From positions 69,134 through 133,133 of the forward strand of contig NW_020170389.1 of the NCBI RefSeq assembly GCF_000524195.1: a DNA stretch of 64,000 nucleotides, in the 5' to 3' direction. The stretch is from Echinococcus granulosus (lineage: Eukaryota > Platyhelminthes > Cestoda > Cyclophyllidea > Taeniidae). Shown here one piece after another: positions 38,501-50,500 of this stretch; positions within the stretch are counted from its first letter, which is position 1; each line of letters starts with the position of its first letter. The notes under the pieces are model-generated. The model ran no database searches. It saw nothing but the letters and a program-made list of their open reading frames with translations, and was not told the origin of the DNA. The position numbers and the translations under genes were made by a program.

Positions 38501-41500
38501 TGGGCACAACTCGAAATTGGAATTCCTTGTCTGTGGGCAGACCCCGAAGGGTTGTATTCAAACCGGTTATAGTTCCTGAATGCGCCCTAGTCAAAGGAAA
38601 AGTGACAAAATTACACGGGAAAAATTTGCTTGTAGGATGGATGAACTACGCTAGTTTACTTTGCCCAATTTTTCTCGCCCTTTAGCCGCTTCTCCACGAT
38701 ATAGCCAGTTACCGGTCCCTTTCGTGGTGGCTCCCACGAAAGTGACACAGAATGCTCCGTGGTATCCTCGACAGTTGGCTTTTGCATTCCAGAGGGTGGA
38801 TCTAGTTTCATGGCATTACAGACTTGCTGGTGAATGACTTATGTGGAAAGAAACTGGTTAATATCGATGGCCAAACTTACCAAACGGATGCTTGGCTTTG
38901 ATAGCCTTCTCCGTGGTGAGAGGCTCGCTCAGTCCCATGGCGTTTTCTGCCATCACCCGAAATTCATACTCCACTCCCTCTTCCAGTCCACGAACAGTAG
39001 CGTTAGGCGTCTTGATGAATGCACTGACTTTTTGCCACCTTAAGAACGATTTTCGGTTAATGCGTGACATCATCATGGGAAAAGTAAGGAAACCTCCGGA
39101 TTTTTGTTCATGTGAATAAATGGACACCAAGTGATTGAGGAAATGTTGTTAATTAGAAAATTGGATAGGCACTTACTCGCCAGAGCCTTTGGGTCGTTTC
39201 TCAAGAACGTAGTTGGTGACTGGCTCGCCTCCACTGTCTTCCGGCGGCTTCCAGCTCAAGGAAATCTCATCTGCCTTCACATCTGTCGCCTCCAGAGGTC
39301 CAGATGGAGCCGAGGGAACGTCTGAAGAAAAAAGGAAGTTATTCAAGCACATCTGTCTGTGCTGATCTTTGGCTGGTGCAACAGTCTGGCAAATCATTTT
39401 CCATACCAGCTGTACACCACCGCTTCCAGACCCAACTCAACCAACTCTTGTTACAGAGCTACACCCCAATTAATTCGATTATACCCTCTTGACTCCAAAC
39501 CAAACCAATGGCCAAGAAATTTACACCAACTAAACTGTTTTGTACTTTCAGAATGAAAAATTAGGTGATCTTGCCCTCCTCTATGCAGTAGAGATTGAAA
39601 AGATTTGAACATCCCTTGAATTGAAGCAAAAGACAACGGAGAAGGGAGATAGAGGTGGCATTTGGAGACCGTAAAAATATCCCAACTTTCGATAAGAACG
39701 TTTTGTTTCAAGCAAATCTTCATAAGAAAAGCGATTGACACATGAAACGCATTCAATACAGTGTCGCCTAACTTTGGGTGCATGATAGCATAGGATATGG
39801 TAGATGGGATTCACGATTACCGTTGATTCTGACAGTCCTAGTCTAGTGAGGGATTCAAGTTGACGACTGTCGTAGCAGCCGATATAGAAGGGTAAGGGAA
39901 GCATTCTTACCAATGACCACGACTCTGCACGACGAGGTCGTCTGTCCAAGGTCATTCTTCAATACTACTTGCCATTCGCCTGAGTCTGCTCGTGAGGCTT
40001 TAGGCACACGCAGCACCGAGGTGCCGCCCGGTTCTTCCTCCAAAAGTCCACCAGCCAATGGTTCAACGGGGTGTGGCTGCGGCTCCGTTGTCATGGCAAT
40101 CTTCCGCTCTCCACCAGGCTTAACAGGTTGACCATTCTGGATCCATGTGGCTGTCGGTGGTGGGTGGCCAAACCAGGCTATTGGCATTCGGAGTTCTTGA
40201 CCTGCCTGTTTTCAGCAAATAAGGATCGTCTTATCACTTGCGTCTATTTTTAATCGATAAGAGGTATCAGATTGCGTTGAATCACCTTAATAGTGATGTC
40301 CTGAAGACCGCCAACACCAGATCCGGGTCCACCTTGTACGCCATCAGCTGGTGTTATAATGCGTGGAGGTGCGGGTTGGTTCTCCGCAGTGACCGGGGGT
40401 GTTGGACGGCTGGGCTCACCCTCACCTTCCTCATTAACAGCTCGAACACGGAATTGAGTTTTCTCACCCTCTTTCATCGGTATGAAGGCCTCTGGTTCTG
40501 TGGTCTGTTTCACTGGGGTCCATTCACCCTTCTCGTCCAGCTTCTCCACCACATAGCCCGTAACTGGTGAGCCACCGTCGTTGCGAGGCTTCTTCCACGA
40601 CAACTTTGCGCCGTTCTTGTTCATCTTGTCCACATTTAAACCATCGGGAGGTCCCGCAGGGCCTACAATGCAAATCAATTCAAGTTACGTCATTTGTAGT
40701 AACTGGTTCAGGGCTCCGTTTATTTCACTTATGTTACCTTTCTTCCAACCTTTCCTACCATCACTATCAAGGCTCTTTATGGAATGATATGCCTGAATAA
40801 TATTTGAATGACGTCCGTCTTCCATTTTAATATATAGAAGCAATTCCTGAATTTAAATTTAGCTTAAACTTGGAAACTAAAAGGCAGCTTAGCTAATTAA
40901 ACAATTGTGACATGCTTCTTACTTGTTTTATCTTTGATCAGCTGAGGCAGGGTGGCGCGAGAGAAGTCACCCGGACCACCGTCATTGACAGCAGCAACTC
41001 GGAATTCCACCTCCTTGCCAAATGGCAGATTGGGAATAGTTGCTTCAGTGCCTGACACGAGATTTGGCAGTGCTTTTACCCATTCGCCCTTGCCCACTCG
41101 TTTCTCAACGAGGTAACCTGAAACATACAATTGGGAGTAGCGGCATATCGGGTTACAATTACCTAGGCCTAAAGGTTCTACCAACGCCAAAGGGGATAAG
41201 TTTGGAGGAAGTACCTTTGATGGGATTGCCACCGTCCCTTTCGGGAGGCTCCCATGCAATTGTCGCTGAACTGTGGTCGTAGTCGACCACCTTCACAGAG
41301 GTTGGAGCATCAGGAGCGTCTGAAATATCATAAAAAAACGACAAATTTCTGTTATGATAACCAAGGATGAGCAGCGACGACAAGAAGCTCTGAGGACGAA
41401 ATCAAGGCGGCTATGAACTTGTTTCCTTTAATCTGTCACAAGTCAACCTTCAAGATAGTACTTCTGTGGTTTTCAGTCTGTTTGTACCGTCTCTGAATGT

Positions 41501-44500
41501 TACCGAACCATGTGGTGCCACGGCTATCAATTACATCCCAGAGGTGGTCAAATTAATCGTGTAAAATTGTTACTGTTGTAATGTACTGCGGTCTGGAAGT
41601 GCAGTGTTAAACCTGGCGACTTTTATTGAACCAATAACATTATGAAATAAGCCTACCAAATGGATTTTTGGCAACAATGGAGGTAAGCGTCTCAGCAGGT
41701 TCCGATTTTCCGATGGCATTGACAGCGCTGACGCGGAAGAGGTAACGCTTTCCCTCTACCAGATCACCCACCGTAACGGAGTTATCACGAATAGATGCAC
41801 GAACGGGTGTCCACGTGCCAACCGCCTCGTCGCACTTTTCGACGACGTAGTCTATGAAATGAACTCCACATCGTGAGCGCTAAATTTCAATCCCTGGAAT
41901 TGGAAGGTACCCGTTTATGCCGAAAACCTACCCATGACAGGACTTCCACCGTCATTCTTGGGTGGCTTCCATTTCAATGTGCAGGAATTGGCCAATACAT
42001 CTGTAGGAGTGACGTCTTCAGGTGAATCGGGCTTGACTGTTCAAGAGCAAGGAAACAATGGAGTTACTATTAGTCCTCTCGGGTACATTTTTAGGGCATC
42101 CTTTCGACTGAAACTCACCCTTCTTCTTCGCGACCCTAACCATCTCTGTGGGAATACTTGGCTCTCCTGGTCCAGCTGCATTAACAGCTCGAACTCGAAA
42201 CTCGTAGTCAGCATTTTCTGTGAAACCATCCAACTTTGCTGAGGTGCCAGACACTGGCTTTCCGTCAGCCGTGGCGAAAACCCATTCATTGCTACCGGCT
42301 TGTTTCTTCTCCACCACGTAGCCCGTGATTCGAGCACCACCATCCCTGATTGGCGGGGTCCATTCCAACTCCACGTAGTCCTTGTCCACATCCTTTACTG
42401 TGGGAACGCCAGGAGCGTCGGGTGCGTCTGAAACATTCAAAGTTCTCGTAAGCACTCAACGGTGGAAGCATTACTCAATGATCCTTTTGATTGTATGTAG
42501 GTTCTATAGAATCTTAAAATCTTATTCAAGTTGTGACGCAGTCAGTGACTATTCTGATTCATCTTATCCCCTGTCGTGGTAATTAAGCCGTAGGGAAGGA
42601 TAAGAGATTGCTGGATGGCAAGTAACGTTACCCGTCACATTTTCATCACTCCAGCTGCTGGGTATGCCTGCAGCTCCGGTACGACGCCCTTGTTCGATGA
42701 CTCAGAGATTTCCAACTGCTTGGCTGGCTCCCGAACATTCTACTGACTGTGCTCCTGTCCACCTCTTCCAGATTAGCTAGGTTCAGGCATGGATGCACGC
42801 ATGTCCAAGGTCAACCGGTTACTGTAACTACGTGTGACTGCTACAACCGGGTGACTCAGGCAGCCTCCGTCAGCCAATCGCCCGGTTTTGGCGTTTACGC
42901 CAAACCCCACAACCTTGGAGCTTACTCACTTACGTCGGCAGTAAAGATATCTGTGTTGCTGAGGTGACTGCGCGGTTGTAAACTCGCGGATGAATTCCAA
43001 GTTCACAAAACGGACTATCAACTATTCAAGTTAAGGGCGTTGCATCTTGAAGTGTGTTAAACCTGTCACAGGTGGCGACATACAATTGGATCTATTTAAT
43101 AATGCAGTTAGTAGACCTGATCTTCCTTCCTTTAAACACATTCATCTAATTTTTTAGATTTTATAAATCGGAATTCTTTTAAAGAAAAGAAATTAAACGA
43201 AAGTGGTGGAGTTGTGGAGAAGCTTTCCGTTATCTAGACTGCAGAGCGTACCATATTTTGGCTTGCAAAGAACAGGTCTTGCAACCTCCGCAGGTTCACC
43301 GCGCCCGGCCTCATTCTTAGCGGAGACTCGGAAGAAGTACTTCTCACCCTTATTCAGTCCACTCACTGCAAATGAAGGTAAAAATAAGAATAAAAAAGGC
43401 GAAAATGCGGTGGTAGAGGTCCCTACAACACCCACCTGTTGCCTCGGTATCCTTGCCACTTACGCTGGTGGCTTTAGTCCAATCACCTCCTGTCGCAGGT
43501 TTATATTCAACAACGTACCCACTGATCTTTCCGCTACCTGTCTTGCGTGGTTTTGACCACGACAGTGTCACGTTGTCTGAGTCCACATCTGTCACCTCAA
43601 GATCACCTGGCGGACCCGGTGGAACTATGATGGAGAGGAGATTAAAAATTAACCAATCAGGAAAGCGTTTTCGGATGTCTCAGTAGAAAACAACGCGCCA
43701 ATTACACACCGATAGGATTTTCGGCGGTGATGGGCTTTGTCACCTCCAAAGGTTCACCAGGACCAAACTCATTGGCTGCTCGAACTCGAAAGCGATATTG
43801 CTTGCCCGGAGTGAGATCGGTCACATCCCAATGCGGTGTACGAACGAAATTACTGACAGGTGTCCATTCACCACTGCTACCCTCCTGTTTCTCGACCACG
43901 TAATTTGTGATCGGCGATCCACCATTATCCTAAATAACGGGAAGATGGTGCGCACTAATCCGTTTGCCTATTTTACCATAAAGTTAATGTTGAAAGAATC
44001 ACGACTTGCAAGTGGTGGACTCCAGGTGAGAGTGCAGCTCTCGGCACGAATGTCGGTAACCTCCAGAGGTCCAACAGGAGCAGAGGGGGGACCACGAACG
44101 TTGACCTGAATGGGCACCTCATCTTTGCCCTGCTCGTTGGTCAGTCCAACCACATAGCGACCTGCGTCATCCTTCTCTGCTTTCGTGTCCACTATAATCA
44201 CCTCGTCAGGAGTCACTTCAAACATGAAGCGACCGCTGGGGATTGGAATTGGTTTGCCGTCCTACGTGGTAGATATAAAATGCGTTATTCTGTAGTCACT
44301 TTATGATCCCGATGGTGGAGCTAAAGCACTCACTTTTTTGACCTCAATATTGTCAGGCGGTGTGCCGGAGTAGGGTATATGCATCTTGAAGGGTTTATCC
44401 ACCACTGCGTTGATGTTATTCATGATGTTTTTGCTGATCTTCGGAGCAGCTGGTAGAATAAAAAATTTAGAGAGCAAGGAGTATAAGACCGTTTCAAAGT

Positions 44501-47500
44501 CATTTTGACGTAAGATTTCGTGACTTACTCGGCGGATTCTGAACCTTGACATTTTCAGTGGGTTCGCTAGGCTCGCCTTCTCCGGCCAAGTTGACTGGAA
44601 TAATGCGAAATTGAAACTCCTTTCCAGTGGGTAAATTCTTCACTGTATATGAGGTTCCAGTGACAGGTCCAGTATTAGCCCTATAGAAAGGTAAACCGCC
44701 AATGTTATACTAGGATGTCTACTTTCTATTCACATCCGAAACAGAGTCAAAATCCTCACTTTGTCCATGTCTTTTCGCCTTTTGGGCGCTTCTCAACGAC
44801 GTAGCCAGTTACTGGGCCCTTTCTTGGAGGATTCCAGGAAAGTGTAACGGAGGTTTCTGTTGTGTCTTCAATGTTCGGTTTCTCCATGCCGGAGGGTGGA
44901 TCTACAATTGCGTAGAAGTATTTGTTCACCAACTGATAACTTCCTCCGCAATTTTAGAGTGGAATTTACTTCACTTCCGCTGATGAGTAGTAGATCACCC
45001 AATTCCTCAATTCATAACAGCTCTAGACTCTAATAAAGTCGGTGAATCAAACGGATGTTTAAACAGCTCCCAGAAACCTCTTTTTAACAAAGCAGGAACT
45101 ACGGAAAGTACGCTACGAATTATGACTTGTAACTCATCTTCGTTTCGTGTTAATCAGCTCGTCAGCTTGGTAACGCAGTCTGCTTACTTACGACTGAGGG
45201 TTGCCGATGGACTCCAAACTCACCGTAAGGATGCTTGGCTTTGATAGCTGTTGTGGTTTGAAGTGGTTCGCTTGTGCCAATAACATTCTCCGCCATTACT
45301 CTGAATTCATAGTCTTTGCCGACCTCCAGACCATGTACAGTCGCCGTGGAGGATTTCAAAAACCCGCTGACTTTTTGCCAGCTAGAAGAAAAGGAATAAA
45401 TAAGTATTTTAGTTAAGCATTTGATAGGCGCACCTGTCTGAGCCCTTGAGACGTTTTTCAAGAATGTAATTCGTGACTGGTTCACCACCATCATCTTCTG
45501 GCGGCTTCCATTGAAGCGTGATCTCGTCTGCCTTGACGTCCACTGCCTCCAGAGGTCCAGTAGGTGCTCCAGGAACGTCTAAAACATTCAGTTGGATGTA
45601 AATTAAAGACCGAAACTCCTGACCATCATTTGTCGTGATTTATGACTGACCGATGACATTGACTTGACAAGAAGAGGAAGCCTGGCCCTGATCGTTGACA
45701 ATACGTATTTGGTAACGACCAGAGTTGACTCGACGAGCCTTGGGCACCTTGAGAACAAATGTCCCTCCCGGCTCCTGTTCTAGCACTGCCGTAGGAGTAT
45801 TCTCTGAGGGCTTAGGTGGTCCTTCCCCCAGCAACTCCACGTTATTCTCACCAGCCTTCACGGGCTTATCATTTAACAACCAGTTTGCTGTCGGTTTTGG
45901 GTAGCCGAACCAGGCTACCGGCAAGCTCAGCTCTTGACCAGCCTGTAATACGAATTCCAGGTAGTAATGGAGAATATGTTTAAGATTTTGACATCATTTT
46001 GGCTGAAGACCGACCTTAATTGTGACATCATGTAGTCCACCGACACCTGTCCCAGGACCACCGATAACCCCGTCGTTAGGAGTGGCAATATGCGGAGCGG
46101 TGGGTTTGTTCTCAGCTGTGAGAGCGGATGTGGGACGGGTGGGTTCGCCGGGGCCCTCCTTATTAATGGCGCGCACACGGAATTGAGCGATCTCACCTTC
46201 CTTCATGGGCACAAAGGCTGAGGTCTGCTTAGTCTCTAACACTGGGATCCAATCACCCTTCTCATTTTGTTTTTCCACCACGTATCCTGTGACTGGCGCT
46301 CCACCGTCGAATTTTGGAGGCTTCCAGCTCAACTTTGCACCGTTCTTGTTTACGGTGTCCACATTCAACTCACTCGGGCTTCCCGGTGGGACTGAAGAGG
46401 AGGCAATTAAGTTACTCAAATCTGCTATCACAACAAAAATATGCTTTCTGACGAGCATCGAAAACACGTACAGATCATGTCCTTGATTGTATGAGGTTTG
46501 TCTAGCTGTGCGTAAGCACCAGGACCACCGTCGTTAACAGCGCAAACCCGAAACTCGTAGGTCATGCCCTCGTCAACGTTGGAGATGGTTACTTTATTTC
46601 CCGGGATGAGATTGTTCGTAGCCACTTTCCAATCGCCTCTCGGGAGTAATCGTTTCTCAAGCTGATAGCCTGGAATAAGCATTCAACAAACTTATGGCGC
46701 GTTGTCTACTTGTTTTACAACAAAGCAGTATTTTAAAAAATTCAAGTGGATATACCCTGAATAGGATTGCCTCCATCGGATTTGGGTGGTTTCCACTCAA
46801 AGGAAACAGAACGTTTGTCGTAGGAGACAATTTCAAAGTCCTGTGGCGCCGATGGCGGATCATAGGGATTCTTGGCGAGCACCGTGTTCTTCGTCTGGAC
46901 GGGAGCCGATTCGCCAATATTATTCACAGCTTTGACACGAAAGTGGTAGAGTTGATTTGGTTCCAAACTCTTGACTAAGACTTGATTGTCTCTTATGATT
47001 CCAGTTACGGGCTCCCAGATACCCGTGGCGTCGTTGCATTTCTCAACAATATAGTCTGTTAACATAAATGAGAAAATGAGACTTTAGCTTTGGTACTAGA
47101 GAAAATGGAGCCATACTTGTAACGTTAGTCAAGTACCTGTGATTGGTGTACCACCGCCATCTTCAGGCGGCTTCCATTTCAGCATGCAGTGCTCGGCAAA
47201 TACTTCAAACACTTCCAAATCACGGGGTGGCTTTGGTTTGTCTATTAAAGAAAAAAATACGTCAGAATCGTCTTATACACAGCCTCCAATGAATCCTACT
47301 TTCAAATAGATGCAAGATGACGCCCAAATCTAGACTTTACTGTTGTCATGCAGCATAACTCAAGTCGCTTTAGTTACTCATAACGCTAAGCGGACCTTCG
47401 GCCTCCAGGATGAAACCCTACAACTAGTCCTCATGTGAATTGAGAACCAAGTTACTTCTAGATTTGCATGGTGAGGTCTTCGAGGAGAATGCAGAGGCTA

Positions 47501-50500
47501 AATTTGCCCCTGTACATGCTCGAAGAACATAATTGAAGGAATGGATTTTACCGGAAGACAATATTGCCAGGACGTGCAATGGCAGTGCAGAGTGGAACTC
47601 ACCCATGACAATGACACTGATGTCAGCCTCATCCTCGCCATAGTCATTGCTGAGGTGAACTTTGTACTTGCCACTGTCTCCACGAACCGTAGAGGGAATG
47701 TCCAATCCAGTGAGCTCCTCAGTATCGGTGATTTTGGCAGTCTGGGGCACCGTGCCGCCGTCCTTAGTCCACGTCACAGTGGGTTTGGGCGCCCCCTTGA
47801 TGGGAATAGGAATGCTCAGCGGCTCACCGACCCGCAACCGTATCTCATTGCGTGGACCGAGCAGATCGCGCAGTCGATTCTTGTCCAGTTTTGGAGCCTC
47901 TGAAAGAGGGAATAGGTGATGGCTGCATAGTAATTGTTCAAATCAGTTGCTCCTCTGTATAAAAAGCAGTAGCTAGGTGAGTATGAAGCACTAGCGACCC
48001 AACTTTAGACAAGATACTACCCCTCCTCCAGGAAAGTTTAAATGTAATAAACCCCTTTTAGTTTGGCGACCTTTTTCACCTTCAACTGATTGTCAGTAGT
48101 CAGTTGATGGCGCCTATCCAGCTTCCTGGAGAAGAACGAGAGGGGTTCGAAGTCTAGCGGAATTCATCCCCTTCTATGGCTCCAGGGTGGATGTTTTGAA
48201 GCTAACTTATAACCTACACGACCGAGTAGGGGACGGTCGACTGTTAAACCCTCACAAACGACACAGCTTTGTTTAACTCAGTCAATTCAGTCACCAAACG
48301 TCTGGGTGTGTAGGCGTACACAAGGGTAGCCGAGCCAACATGTTGGCTGACATTCGCCAGTTGCCCCCATTGAAGAATCGCGTCTGCCTGCCTGTTTCCA
48401 ATCGATCTGCCATCTTATTGGTCTGGTGCCAGCCTGGGTTCACACATACACACACGTCTACGCACGTACACCACGCCCACACGAAGGTGGAGAGTCTGCA
48501 CTGTGATGGGAAAGGGCAACAGCTTTCCCTCCCATCGAATCGGCACCTCTTCCGCCTTCCAGTAATCCTTCATCAAACTAACTTCGACCATCTGATCCGA
48601 TTTTAGGGAGTGACCAGGCCCCGGACCATACAAATCAAGTTTGACAGTTTGACAAGTTGATTGGGTTCCGGCAGACAAAGGGCTGCATTTGCTAGTGGTA
48701 CTGTAGATTAGGGGTTCAAAAATCCTGTTTATTTTTTTTAACGAAGGTAACCGAACCACTACTGTGAGGGCAATGAAAAGCACCCACTCCATGAAAATAT
48801 TGACGGTGACCTCATTCCGTATGAGGGTACCCCCTGACCGCAGCAAATTCTTATGGCCACATCTCACTACTTTTCGTTGCTCTACCGTTGCCACAGGGAA
48901 ATAACCTTGCTTATTTCTACTTTATTTTAAAATTGACTAAAACCTAGACCCTACACATTGACCTTAATTTGTCAGGTAAAAGGTCACAAACACCGATAAG
49001 GTCAATGAAAATTGAAGACATTTTCTTTGACGTTGAGGACAGCGAGTGAGAGCGGATAAAATATCTTGTCAAATTAGTCAATTTTCAAAACTGATTCAAG
49101 GAAGAGAGAAACGCAGTACCATATTGAGCAAGTAGAGGACTTAAGCTCTCCAAATAAAAAAAATTTTGCCGACTTGTGGGCAGAGTGAAAAAGATTAGGA
49201 ATGCATTTAAACACTGGATGGATGCATAAATAGTTCGAACTACGCCATCTTCAAGGGTTCGGATTCCATAAAGAGCAATAAAAAGTTGGAAGATGACTAC
49301 AACTGACCTCGACTAGGCTTTGCCGTGACAACAGCACTTGGTTCACTGGGAGGACTCGGGCCTGCCTTATTGACGGCAATCACGCGGTACTCATAGTCAC
49401 GACCAGCCGTCACTGACCCATCTGTGTATTCCGTATCCGGCACTGGTTTGAGTGTAATCTTCACCCACCTATTCGACTTAAGCTCCTTCCTCTCCACATG
49501 ATAGCCGATGATAGGGGCACCTCCATCAAAGGCCGGAGACTCCCAACGGAGATCTATGCGGTCTTTGTCATGGTCCACAATTTCTGGTTTGCCTGGAGCC
49601 TCCGGCTCATCGTAGGGATTCTTTGCAATAATCTCTGCATCGGCTTCCAAGGGTTCACCAGTACCTAGGCTGGATACCGCAGAGACGCGGAACAGGTAAC
49701 TGTTGCCTTCCGCCAACTTGGAAACTGAGCAGGTCGTTCCGCGTGAAACTTCTGCCACCTTCTCCCAACGGTTTTTCTTCATGTCCATCTTCTCCACTAG
49801 ATAATATCTGTAAGCGCACAAAGGGAATAGTATAGCGAATTTCCAAGGGGCTTAAAGAATTATTAACTGCTGACTGATGGAATTATTTTCCAATCATGTA
49901 CAGAAAAAGATTATGGTGGCAGTAAAGCATATTCTGTTCTCATTTTTTTTTTATTAGAATGCTAGATTATTCTAGGGCGTGAAATGATGGCAGGGATTGT
50001 TTCTGGCCTCTACTGAAAATTATTTACTATGTCAGAAATGTCGAAAATTTTCCGAATCATGAGTCTCTTGAGGAACACATACGGCGATCTAAACCCCGAA
50101 ATTGGAGATGGCTGTCAAACTCTCAACCAAGAGGTACTTAACAGTTCCAGACGAAGTTTGCACCTTCCCACACAGCTAGTATAACCCAGAATCGGTTTTC
50201 AACAGATTTGTAACCGCTTGGAGTAGTAGAGTGGAGATGATTGCTCCTAGTACTGCTTTATTTAGGACTTGGAATTACTTAATTTGCGGTTAAGATCAAT
50301 CCACAGAGAGAAAAGAAAGATTAAATAAAAGTGAGACTTACTGAATAGGCTCACCGCCATCGTCAGTAGGCGGTTTCCACTTTAGAACACAGGAATTTTT
50401 GGTGATATCGCTGACCTCCAGCGGACCAGTGGGTCGGCTGGGTTTGCCTAGCACCACCACCTCAAGAGTCGCCTCATCAAAACCGACTTCGTTGGAGACA

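Noticed and set aside
42580..42970. Possible transposon remnant in the intron at 42428-43251
   Set aside because: There is a faint similarity in wording to a stretch near 62940-63000, but it is too short and imperfect to call by eye, with no open frame, terminal repeats or target duplication seen.
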